The notes under the pieces were generated by a model that saw only the letters and a program-made list of their open reading frames with translations, was not told where the DNA came from and searched no databases. Below, one piece after another: positions 1-6,164 of a DNA stretch of 7,381 bases. The stretch spans positions 1 through 7,381 of the forward strand of contig CAZEUZ010000135.1 in the NCBI GenBank assembly GCA_964515805.1. The letters run 5' to 3'. Positions within the stretch are counted from its first letter, which is position 1. Each line of letters begins with the position of its first letter. The stretch is from CAZEUZ01 sp964515805 (GTDB taxonomy: Bacteria > Pseudomonadota > Gammaproteobacteria > Pseudomonadales > Cellvibrionaceae). The position numbers were made by a program, and so were the translations under genes.

Positions 1-65
1 CTGTTCCAAGCATTAGTAACACCATTTCTTAAACCATTGAGAATAGAGGTAGGCCACTTTGACAT
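1..65 (-). CDS. Start of an unidentified protein, cut by the left edge
   Basis: An ATG at 65-63 lies three bases after the pepN stop codon and opens a frame that runs without a stop to the window edge. It gives 21 residues beginning MSKWPTSILNGLRNG. The short spacing and shared strand fit a gene translated in the same operon after pepN. No clear Shine-Dalgarno sequence is visible, so coupling to pepN termination is possible. The visible peptide is too short to assign to a family, and 21 open codons alone could occur by chance. I infer a real gene mainly from position and spacing. Confidence 0.5.
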   Translation of the reverse strand, partial: MSKWPTSILNGLRNGVTNAWN

Positions 66-68
66 AAT

Positions 69-2744
69 TTATGGTTGCATACTTTTACTGGCTATCTCGT
101 AGACGTCTTTTGATAAATTTGGGATGTTCAGTATACGTTCCAACGCTTGTTTCATTAACAGCTGTCTAGCCGAACTGTACTTCTTCCATCGGGTTAACGG
201 TGTCAGCATGCGGGCGGCTATTTGCGGATTAATGTCATTGATGACCATAATCTGTTCACCTAGAAAAGCGTAACCTTTACCGGATTCCTGATGAAAATTA
301 ATAGCGTTTGCATTTGTAAAGGCGCCGATCAGTGACCGCACTTTGTTGGGGTTTTTAATATCAAAACTGTCGTGGTGCATCAATCGCTTGACATTGTCCA
401 ATGCATAACTGTTCGGCGCAGTTGCCTGCACCTGTAACCATCGATTAATTACCAAATTCTCATGACGCCATTTTTGGTAAAAACCATCCAATATGCGCTC
501 TCGCTCTGCTTGTACCGATGCCAATGGACTGTGGCAAACGGCAGTAAGCGCCGCCATCACATCGGTCATGTTATCAGCTTCACCCAACTGCTGGTAACAG
601 CACTGATGAATGCTGTCATCATCCAATAACATAAGATAAGACAGCGCTGTATTTTTTAGACTGCGTCGAGCAATATCATCAGCGCCAATAGTATATGGTC
701 TATCAGTGGACAAATCACTATAGAGCTGCCACCAAAGCGCCTTGAACTCATTGGCGAGAGATTCTTTTAACCGGCTGCGGGCATGATGAATAGCATCAAC
801 ATCGATAATCGTTGCTATTTCGGACAAATACGCTTCTGATGGCAATGTCAGCATCAAAGACATCATGGCCTTATCCAGACTTGGATTTTCCAGTATTCGT
901 TTGAAACCTTGATGCAAACTGTTATCTTTAATCGCTGTATCGCCGGATGCATTATACATTTGTACAAGATCACCAATAATCGATACTGCCAGTTGTTGAC
1001 CGGCATCCCACTGGCAAAAGGCGTCGTCATCCTTTGCCATTAAACGCAGATAATCATTGCGTGAATAATCGTAATGAACTCGCACTGGCGCTGAAAATTT
1101 ACGCAACAGCGACGGCACCGGTTTTTCCATGACGTCGATGAAGATAAATGTTTGCTGTTTGCGGGTAAGCTCCAACAAATCGGTAGTGGTGTTTTCGAAA
1201 TGTTTATCTTCAGCACGGGAAGTATTGTTATCACTTAGGTTAAGCGGTAAACAACCTGATTCTCCCACTAAACCTACGGCAAAGGGTATATGAAAGGGCT
1301 GGTCGGAATCCTCGCAAGATTGGGTTAAGGTCAACTGGTAACTATAGGAATCCGGATCATACTTACCAGTAACTTCCACTGAAGGGGTACCCGCTTGGGT
1401 ATACCAGTGTTTAAATTGGGTTAAGTCTGCGGAAGAGGCATCAGCCATCGCCTGTATAAATTCATCAATGGTTACTGCCTGACCATCGTGACGTTGAAAG
1501 TAAAGATCTGATCCCTTGCGAAACAAGACTGAACCTATCAAGGTAGAAAGCATGCGGACGACTTCAGCCCCTTTTTCATAAACTGTCAAGGTGTAAAAAT
1601 TCGATATCTCTATGTAGGATGAAGGCTGTACTGGATGACGCATGGGTCCAGCATCTTCAGCAAATTGCAATGTCCGCAATAAGGTGGCGTCCTCAATTCG
1701 CTTCACCGGTCGTGAGCCCATGTCTGCCGAAAATTCAGCATCTCGAAACACGGTAAAGCCCTCTTTTAAACTCAATTGGAACCAATCACGGCAGGTAACA
1801 CGATTGCCAGACCAGTTATGAAAATACTCATGGGCGACAATTGCTTCGATACGCTGAAAATCTGCATCGGTAGCCGTTTTCGGATTGGCAAGTACGCAAG
1901 AGGTATTAAAAATATTTAGGCCTTTATTTTCCATGGCTCCCATATTGAAGTGGTCGACAGCAACAATCATAAAGATATCCAAGTCATACTCCCTGCCGTA
2001 GACTTGTTCATCCCATTTCATCGCCTTCTTTAGCGAGTTGACGGCGTGATCACATTTATCCAAATCCTTACTTTCAACGTAAATACGAATGGTCACTCTA
2101 CGGCCGGAACAGGTAGTAAAGTAGTCTTCAATAAATGCCAAATCACCAGCCACCAAAGCAAAGAGGTAAGCAGGTTTTTTAAAGGGATCATTCCATTTAA
2201 CCCAGTGTCTGCCTGCTGGCAATATACCACTGTCGATCAAATTACCGTTGGATAGAAGCACTGGATAAGCCGTTTGGTCGGCAATTATTTTAGTAGTGAA
2301 AACACTCATCACATCCGGACGATCGAGGTAAAATGTGATTTTACGAAACCCTTCCGCTTCACACTGGGTACAGTACATACTGCTGGATCGATAAAGCCCT
2401 TCTAGGGAAGTATTATTTTCAGGGTCAATAATTGTAGTACACGATAACTGACATTGATCGGGTATGTTTATAATCAGGCTCTGACCATTTAATTGATCAT
2501 CTAACCGATAATCCGAAAGACTTTTCGGCACATTATCGATACTGACTTGCTCCAGCTTAAGATCTTGACCTTGCAGTACCAATGGGTTGTTATTATTGGC
2601 TTCGGGGTTGCGCCGAATCACCAGTTTAGAAACCACTCTGGTGAATTCTTCTTGCAAATCAAATGTTAATTTTGTTTCTTCAATAAAAAAATCAGGGACA
2701 CGATAATCTTTCAAATAAACTGGTTGTGGTTGCACGTCTTTCAT
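69..2744 (-). CDS. pepN: Aminopeptidase N (M1 family zinc metallopeptidase)
   Basis: Cytoplasmic broad-specificity aminopeptidase that removes N-terminal residues from peptides in the last steps of protein turnover. The 891-residue product is close to the 870 of E. coli PepN. Visible hallmarks are the GAMEN exopeptidase motif at 269-273, which binds the free amino end, and the zinc site HEYFH at 305-309 with the third ligand E328 in KEGF. E306 is the catalytic base. Y389 in VYEKGAEVVRM is the expected transition-state tyrosine. An N-terminal beta domain (about 1-200) precedes the catalytic domain (about 200-450), and the rest fits the beta-sandwich and helical C-terminal domains of the bacterial Ec-type. 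There is no signal peptide. The ATG lies one base after the stop of the DUF1315 gene (TAA-T-ATG), so translational coupling is likely. All key residues are present and the frame is intact. Confidence 0.98.
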   Translation of the reverse strand: MKDVQPQPVYLKDYRVPDFFIEETKLTFDLQEEFTRVVSKLVIRRNPEANNNNPLVLQGQDLKLEQVSIDNVPKSLSDYRLDDQLNGQSLIINIPDQCQLSCTTIIDPENNTSLEGLYRSSSMYCTQCEAEGFRKITFYLDRPDVMSVFTTKIIADQTAYPVLLSNGNLIDSGILPAGRHWVKWNDPFKKPAYLFALVAGDLAFIEDYFTTCSGRRVTIRIYVESKDLDKCDHAVNSLKKAMKWDEQVYGREYDLDIFMIVAVDHFNMGAMENKGLNIFNTSCVLANPKTATDADFQRIEAIVAHEYFHNWSGNRVTCRDWFQLSLKEGFTVFRDAEFSADMGSRPVKRIEDATLLRTLQFAEDAGPMRHPVQPSSYIEISNFYTLTVYEKGAEVVRMLSTLIGSVLFRKGSDLYFQRHDGQAVTIDEFIQAMADASSADLTQFKHWYTQAGTPSVEVTGKYDPDSYSYQLTLTQSCEDSDQPFHIPFAVGLVGESGCLPLNLSDNNTSRAEDKHFENTTTDLLELTRKQQTFIFIDVMEKPVPSLLRKFSAPVRVHYDYSRNDYLRLMAKDDDAFCQWDAGQQLAVSIIGDLVQMYNASGDTAIKDNSLHQGFKRILENPSLDKAMMSLMLTLPSEAYLSEIATIIDVDAIHHARSRLKESLANEFKALWWQLYSDLSTDRPYTIGADDIARRSLKNTALSYLMLLDDDSIHQCCYQQLGEADNMTDVMAALTAVCHSPLASVQAERERILDGFYQKWRHENLVINRWLQVQATAPNSYALDNVKRLMHHDSFDIKNPNKVRSLIGAFTNANAINFHQESGKGYAFLGEQIMVINDINPQIAARMLTPLTRWKKYSSARQLLMKQALERILNIPNLSKDVYEIASKSMQP

Positions 2745-2745
2745 A

Positions 2746-3030
2746 TTAAACCCAGTTTAGCGGCTCACTGCTAGAATTATCTCGAATTGAGGTTTCGTCC
2801 TGTTTGTTGTTTCCACAACCGGTTTTTTCTGTCGGCGGGATATAACCAGCGCGCTCTTCGGCAGGCAGATGTTTCGCTTCGTAGGCAATAATCGCCTGCA
2901 AGGAGTTCTGACGTTGTTCAACAGTAAGTTTTGCACCCGTTGGCCAACGACCCGTTTCAACGGCAGTTTTTAAATTTTGATAAATTTCAGGAGTAATACT
3001 GTCTATTAGGTGCTGAAAACTACTACTCAT
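2746..3030 (-). CDS. DUF1315 (YeaC-like) family protein
   Basis: Small soluble protein of 94 residues with no known biochemical function. Residues 8-55 carry the family signature seen in E. coli YeaC: ITPEIYQNLKTAVETGRWP, then a TVEQRQNSLQAIIAYEAKHLP segment. In the Pseudomonas-type members this is followed by a GYI segment, as here (GYIPP), a Cys/Asn-rich linker and a short C-terminal PLNW motif. There is no signal peptide or membrane segment. The gene sits 49 bases downstream of the tRNA-Arg 3' end and one base upstream of pepN, an arrangement that suggests one transcription unit. A partial Shine-Dalgarno (ACAGG) lies about seven bases before the ATG. Another open frame overlaps at 2757-2960 but has no family resemblance and is a shadow. 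The family call is firm; the role is unknown. Confidence 0.9.
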   Translation of the reverse strand: MSSSFQHLIDSITPEIYQNLKTAVETGRWPTGAKLTVEQRQNSLQAIIAYEAKHLPAEERAGYIPPTEKTGCGNNKQDETSIRDNSSSEPLNWV

Positions 3031-3079
3031 AATCAGGCCTGTCGAAATGAAAATTTAGCTATTCACAGGAAGAAATTGA

Positions 3080-3156
3080 TGGCGCACTCGGGAGGATTCG
3101 AACCTCCGACCGCTCGGTTCGTAGCCGAGTACTCTATCCAGCTGAGCTACGAGTGC
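3080..3156 (-). tRNA. tRNA-Arg(ACG)
   Basis: A full 77-base cloverleaf with encoded CCA (3080-3082) can be folded by eye on the minus strand. The acceptor stem GCACTCG/CGAGTGC pairs 3150-3156 with 3084-3090, with discriminator G at 3083. The anticodon stem CTCGG/CCGAG (3113-3117 with 3125-3129) closes the loop CTACGAA, which places anticodon ACG at 3120-3122. The T arm has the usual GGTTCGAATCC. ACG decodes CGU, and after A34 is converted to inosine by TadA it also reads CGC and CGA; that modification is known for the family, not seen here. It is transcribed toward the DUF1315 gene with no hairpin and T-run after CCA. Confidence 0.97.
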
Positions 3157-3233
3157 GTAATTGAAAAATCCAGTGCTGATCAATAGAAAAATACAGCTTG
3201 TGGTGGACTTGTCCAGCTGCGAACAGCAGCGTA

Positions 3234-3262
3234 ATAGTAGAGATTTGTACTACCAGCGTCAA
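3234..3262 (-). promoter_or_regulatory. Sigma70-type promoter for tRNA-Arg (and possibly DUF1315-pepN)
   Basis: On the minus strand TTGACG (3257-3262) and TACTAT (3234-3239) are separated by exactly 17 bases and each matches consensus at five of six positions. Transcription should start near 3227, giving a leader of about 70 bases before the mature tRNA 5' end. The bases after the -10 box (TACGCTGCTG) are fairly GC-rich, as often seen at stringently controlled stable-RNA promoters. The leader could form a small GCTGC/GCAGC hairpin around 3216-3230. The start site and control are inferred. Confidence 0.7.
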
Positions 3263-3325
3263 GCTTGTTATTGCGCCGTGTTTTGTCGAGACAGTGTGTC
3301 ATTAGCAAACAGCATTACCAATCGT

Positions 3326-3354
3326 TTGTTATGGATTCATTTGTTATGTAATAT
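3326..3354 (+). promoter_or_regulatory. Candidate sigma70 promoter for the tail-like gene
   Basis: TTGTTA (3326-3331) and TAATAT (3349-3354) are 17 bases apart, each matching consensus at four of six positions. This is the best rightward candidate upstream of the gene starting at 3486 and would give a 5' untranslated region of roughly 125 bases. An overlapping TATACT (3352-3357) is an alternative -10 box but has a poor -35 partner. The region is AT-rich, so chance matches are likely. Confidence 0.35.
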
Positions 3355-3485
3355 ACTGTGAAAAGCAAAAGCCACATAATTCATATCTAAAACGAGTGAA
3401 AAATAATACAGGAGCTGCGCTGTTACCTTCTTAAGTTTAGATTTTTGCGTCAAAAAAATATGAGAATTCTAGCGCCAGATTTTCT

Positions 3486-4418
3486 ATGAAACACACCGAA
3501 ATAAAAAAGCTACTCCCATCTGTAATGCAACGTTCTATGACTAACAATAGTCTACCCAATGGAATAGATGGTAATAAGGGTAGTTCAGTACTGAACACCT
3601 TTATTGAATTGATGGAAAAAATGCATACACCTACTGAGGATTTATTGGATAATCTTCATAACGTTTTCAACCCCAGACAAGTACCTGAGCGCTTTCTTCC
3701 AATGCTCGCCCATTGGACCAACTTAATCAACCTATTCCAACCTGACAAAGCAGGATCGGAACCCTCATTTTGGAAGGAGAGAACATTACCTACAGAGCCA
3801 GGTTATCTCCGCGAGTTAATTGCAATGTCAGTGGAAATATCACAATGGAGAGGGACTAATTACGGCTTAAAGAAAGTACTGCAAATGGCGACGGGAATAA
3901 GCAACTTTAATATTAAAGAAACGGATAAACCTTTTCATATACAAGTGGGTGTACCGGAAGAAGCGCAGAAATATTGGGAATTAATACAACGTATCGTTGA
4001 ACAAGAAAAACCGGCTCATATCACGGCAGAGGTCTTTATCGCCAATAGTGAGGATCTTGATTTCGATTATGAGAATCCAGAGAATGAAGACGAGTATTAC
4101 GAAGATGAGAGTGAATACCCTGACTATGAAGATGAAGAACAGGACGAGGATCAATACTATGAAAATGAAGACGAATACTATGAAGATCAGTACTCCGAGG
4201 AGCAAGGAACCCCAACCGTAAATAAAGACACTAGGCAACCATCACCTGCTAAAACTCAACCACCTGTTGACAAAAAACCCGGCAAGTCGGTAAGTAAATC
4301 AACCAATAACAGAAAATCTGGCAAGCCCACTGCTAAAGCAAATAAAAGCACTGAATCCGGCAATCAAGCGAGAAAACCAAGTAATAGAAAAAAACCTACT
4401 AAGCCGCCCCGGAAATAA
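3486..4418 (+). CDS. Orphan phage-tail/contractile-injection baseplate-like protein with charged C-terminal tail
   Basis: The product has 310 residues. Positions about 35-185 resemble the P2 gpI/TIGR02242 family of phage-tail-like proteins, which in phages and extracellular contractile injection systems sit in the baseplate. Supporting motifs are the D53-LLDNLHNVFNPRQVPERFLPML block, a Trp-rich region with a long insert (77-100), and RELIAMSVEISQWRGTNYGLKKVLQMATG (109-137), whose RGT-x-x-GL-x-x-x-L core is typical, then FNIKE (141-145). Residues 189-240 are very acidic (29 Asp/Glu, 10 Tyr), while 241-310 are basic (20 Lys/Arg, 3 acidic) with many Pro, Ser and Thr. No signal peptide or membrane segment is visible. 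The ATG lacks a Shine-Dalgarno sequence; an in-frame TAG at 3438 with no intervening ATG supports this start. Tandem stops (TAATAA) end it. Neighbours are housekeeping genes, with no other tail component. The fold assignment is reasonable; the function is unknown. Confidence 0.75.
   Translation: MKHTEIKKLLPSVMQRSMTNNSLPNGIDGNKGSSVLNTFIELMEKMHTPTEDLLDNLHNVFNPRQVPERFLPMLAHWTNLINLFQPDKAGSEPSFWKERTLPTEPGYLRELIAMSVEISQWRGTNYGLKKVLQMATGISNFNIKETDKPFHIQVGVPEEAQKYWELIQRIVEQEKPAHITAEVFIANSEDLDFDYENPENEDEYYEDESEYPDYEDEEQDEDQYYENEDEYYEDQYSEEQGTPTVNKDTRQPSPAKTQPPVDKKPGKSVSKSTNNRKSGKPTAKANKSTESGNQARKPSNRKKPTKPPRK
4083..4187 (+). repeat. Degenerate coding repeat in the acidic, Tyr-rich segment
   Basis: Two 24-base copies, 4083-4106 and 4164-4187, both encode NEDEYYED. 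They differ at three bases, all synonymous third positions. A looser copy at 4143-4166 encodes DEDQYYEN. The repeats lie in frame inside the tail-like gene and suggest growth of the acidic block by duplication followed by drift that kept the protein sequence. Confidence 0.7.
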
Positions 4419-4456
4419 TAAGCTTAGAGTGAAAAATAAGCTTAGAAAGTGAAAAA
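4417..4456. repeat. Short tandem repeat with palindromic core between convergent genes
   Basis: An 18-base unit (AATAAGCTTAGAGTGAAA) at 4417-4434 is followed directly by a second copy at 4435-4456 with a two-base insertion. Each copy holds the palindrome TAAGCTTA, so the two copies can pair as an 8-bp, AT-rich stem with a ten-base loop. Read on the minus strand the stem is followed by TTATTT, so it might weakly terminate murB transcripts. On the plus strand no T-run follows. The repeat is plain to see; a terminator role is doubtful. Confidence 0.5.
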
Positions 4457-4491
4457 TGTTGGTAATTGCCAGTCATATATACCAAAGCCAG

Positions 4492-5496
4492 CTAAACATA
4501 AATTCGAGGTTCTACATCTAATTGTACGCCGTATCGGTCAGCAATATCTGCTTGCACCAATTTGGCAAATGCAATGATATCAGTACCTGAGTGCTTTTCG
4601 GGATTAATCAAAACCAATGCCTGCCGATTATGCATACCGACGCCACCAATAAACTTCCCTCCCCAGCCAGCATTATCTAATAACCAGCCGGCAGCCAACT
4701 TGTAATGGGTTTGAGCTTGAGTATAACTGACAATTTGAGGGCATCGTTGACGTAGATTTTGGTAATCCTTGACTGTAATCAGTGGGTTGGTAAAAAAACT
4801 TCCTACATTGGGGATCTTCTGAGGATCCGGTAACTTGCTCTGGCGCACAGCGATCACCGTATCGGCAATTAACTGAGCGGTCGGCACACTTGTCAAAGTT
4901 GCTGGATATGCTTCCATTGCCTTTGCCAAAGCCGGGTAACTCAGGTTCCAACAAGGTTGTTTACTGAGGCGCAAGCCGACCTGAGTAATCACTGTTTGAT
5001 CTTTCAGCTGATTTTTGAAAATACTGTCTCGATAACCGAACTGACATTCTTCTCGGTTAAATCGTTGTTTGACGCCAGACGCTATCTCAATCGCATCAAG
5101 GTGGTCAAAAATATCCGCCAATTCAACGCCATACGCGCCAATATTCTGTATAGGTGCAGCGCCCACCGTACCGGGTATTAATGCCAGGTTCTCAATGCCG
5201 TAATAGCCTTTTTTGACGCACCATAAAACCAGTTGGTGCCAATTTTCACCGGCGCCGATGGTTAGATAAACATCCGTATCAGTTTCGGCAATTACTCTGA
5301 TACCGGTAATCGCCATCTTAATCACTAAACCCGGAAAATGCTCACTCAATACAACATTACTGCCGCCACCCAGGACGAGCACAGAATGTCTATGTTGCGC
5401 AGCAAAATTGAGCGCAGCTAATAGATCCGATTCATCGGTGATTTCCGTAAACCAACGGGCAGTAGATGGAACAGCCAACGTATTCAATGATTGCAA
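4492..5496 (-). CDS. murB: UDP-N-acetylenolpyruvoylglucosamine reductase
   Basis: FAD- and NADPH-dependent cytoplasmic enzyme that reduces UDP-GlcNAc-enolpyruvate to UDP-MurNAc, the second committed step of peptidoglycan precursor synthesis. Visible motifs are the FAD-binding VLGGGSNVVLSE (41-52), GAGENWHQLV (81-90), ENLALIPGTVGAAPIQNIGAYGVEL (102-126), FGYRDSIFK with the catalytic Arg156 (153-161), NVGSFFTNP with the proton-donor Ser233 (230-238) and C-terminal VEPRIYV with Glu329. The extra loop and motif pattern fit type I MurB of gammaproteobacteria. The 334 residues are close to the usual length. The start is uncertain: the first possible codon here is TTG at 5496 with no Shine-Dalgarno, and family members usually have a few more residues before the LQSLNTLAV segment. 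An ATG at 5533-5531 lies one base out of frame. murB follows the phosphatase after 119 bases and converges with the tail-like gene. Confidence 0.96.
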   Translation of the reverse strand: MQSLNTLAVPSTARWFTEITDESDLLAALNFAAQHRHSVLVLGGGSNVVLSEHFPGLVIKMAITGIRVIAETDTDVYLTIGAGENWHQLVLWCVKKGYYGIENLALIPGTVGAAPIQNIGAYGVELADIFDHLDAIEIASGVKQRFNREECQFGYRDSIFKNQLKDQTVITQVGLRLSKQPCWNLSYPALAKAMEAYPATLTSVPTAQLIADTVIAVRQSKLPDPQKIPNVGSFFTNPLITVKDYQNLRQRCPQIVSYTQAQTHYKLAAGWLLDNAGWGGKFIGGVGMHNRQALVLINPEKHSGTDIIAFAKLVQADIADRYGVQLDVEPRIYV

Positions 5497-5615
5497 ATCG
5501 TAATAATCGTCAACTTTTATAGTATGTACCCATTGAATCTCTGAAGGATATATTACCCACCGCTTGCGGCAAAATAATTTTTAAACTTATTTTCTTCTCA
5601 GGACGAGTTTATTAA

Positions 5616-6101
5616 TTAGGCAGACAATAAGTGTTTTTGCTTGATCATACCGATTAACTTGTCTGCGGATCGCTCTATCACTGATAGCACTCTCTCGAAC
5701 CCGCCGTTACCACCGTAGTAAGGGTCGGGAACCTCCTCCATTAATGAGGCACCACAAAATGGTAGGAACAACGCCAGTGTTCCCGGGTAGTTATCGGGGC
5801 AAATATCTTGCAGATCAGACAGATTACTTTTATCCATCGCGAAAATATAATCGAAACCATTAAAATCATTGTCAGAGACTTGACGTGCGCGCAGATGATC
5901 CATGGCATAACCGTGCTTGGTAGCTACTTCACAGGTCCGCCGGTCAGGCGGAGAACCGACGTGCCAACTACCCGTTCCTGCAGAATCGACTATAACCTGT
6001 TTACTCAGCCCCTCTGCATGTATCTTTTGTTCAAAAATAGCATGTGCTGTCGGTGAGCGGCAAATGTTACCTAAACAAACAAATAATACCTTAATTGACA
6101 T
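5616..6101 (-). CDS. Low-molecular-weight protein tyrosine phosphatase
   Basis: Cytoplasmic phosphatase of 161 residues, the normal size for the family, that removes phosphate from phosphotyrosine through a cysteinyl-phosphate intermediate. The N-terminal P-loop VCLGNICRSP holds the nucleophile Cys9 and Arg15 (CX5R). DSAGTGSWHVG (39-49) is the conserved strand-loop after it, and the VPDPYYGG motif (124-131) supplies the general acid Asp126. All catalytic residues are present and there is no signal peptide. Related phosphatases act on BY-kinases in capsule or exopolysaccharide export, but no kinase or export gene lies here. In Pseudomonas the same gene stands between kdsB and murB, as it does here, so the position is ancestral and the substrate unproven. 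An AAGAGA stretch about ten or more bases before the ATG may be a weak ribosome binding site. The stop at 5616 is followed by 119 bases before murB. Confidence 0.96.
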   Translation of the reverse strand: MSIKVLFVCLGNICRSPTAHAIFEQKIHAEGLSKQVIVDSAGTGSWHVGSPPDRRTCEVATKHGYAMDHLRARQVSDNDFNGFDYIFAMDKSNLSDLQDICPDNYPGTLALFLPFCGASLMEEVPDPYYGGNGGFERVLSVIERSADKLIGMIKQKHLLSA

Positions 6102-6164
6102 GGCGTAGTTATCTCTTTTCTCTTTCTTTCATTGATTATTATAGCTACCTAAGTCTATATCTAT

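Larger units (their letters stand above)
3157..3485. other. Intergenic region between tRNA-Arg and the tail-like gene
   Basis: This 329-base stretch appears non-coding. It contains the leftward tRNA promoter, a weaker rightward promoter candidate (3326-3354) and the long 5' region of the tail-like gene, with a nine-codon frame just before its start. A plus-strand frame at 3161-3361 (66 codons) runs through the tRNA leader and promoter, has no Shine-Dalgarno sequence and resembles no family, so I do not call it a gene. I see no insertion-sequence ends and no copy of the tRNA 3' end that would mark an attachment site. Confidence 0.6.

Noticed and set aside
2046..2255. Plus-strand open frame inside pepN
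   Set aside because: It is fully antisense to the conserved M1 peptidase coding sequence and resembles nothing.
3161..3361. Plus-strand open frame of 66 codons just after the tRNA
   Set aside because: It overlaps the tRNA leader and promoter, has no Shine-Dalgarno sequence and no family resemblance.
3981..4238. Minus-strand frame encoding a very hydrophobic Ile/Phe/Val-rich peptide like a membrane protein
   Set aside because: It is the antisense of the Glu/Asp/Tyr-rich repeat codons, which always read as Phe, Ile, Leu and Val; no ribosome site or family match.
3080..4418. Genomic island integrated at tRNA-Arg
   Set aside because: The tail-like gene lies on the 5' side of the tRNA, whereas integrases usually use the 3' end; no integrase and no repeat of the tRNA 3' end are present in the window.
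4673..4954. Second minus-strand frame within murB (93 codons)
   Set aside because: It overlaps conserved MurB motifs in another frame; a coding shadow.
5555..5580. CCGCTTGCGG inverted repeat followed by an AT-rich stretch as a terminator after the phosphatase gene
   Set aside because: The loop would be only two bases and the T-rich stretch is on the wrong side for leftward transcription.
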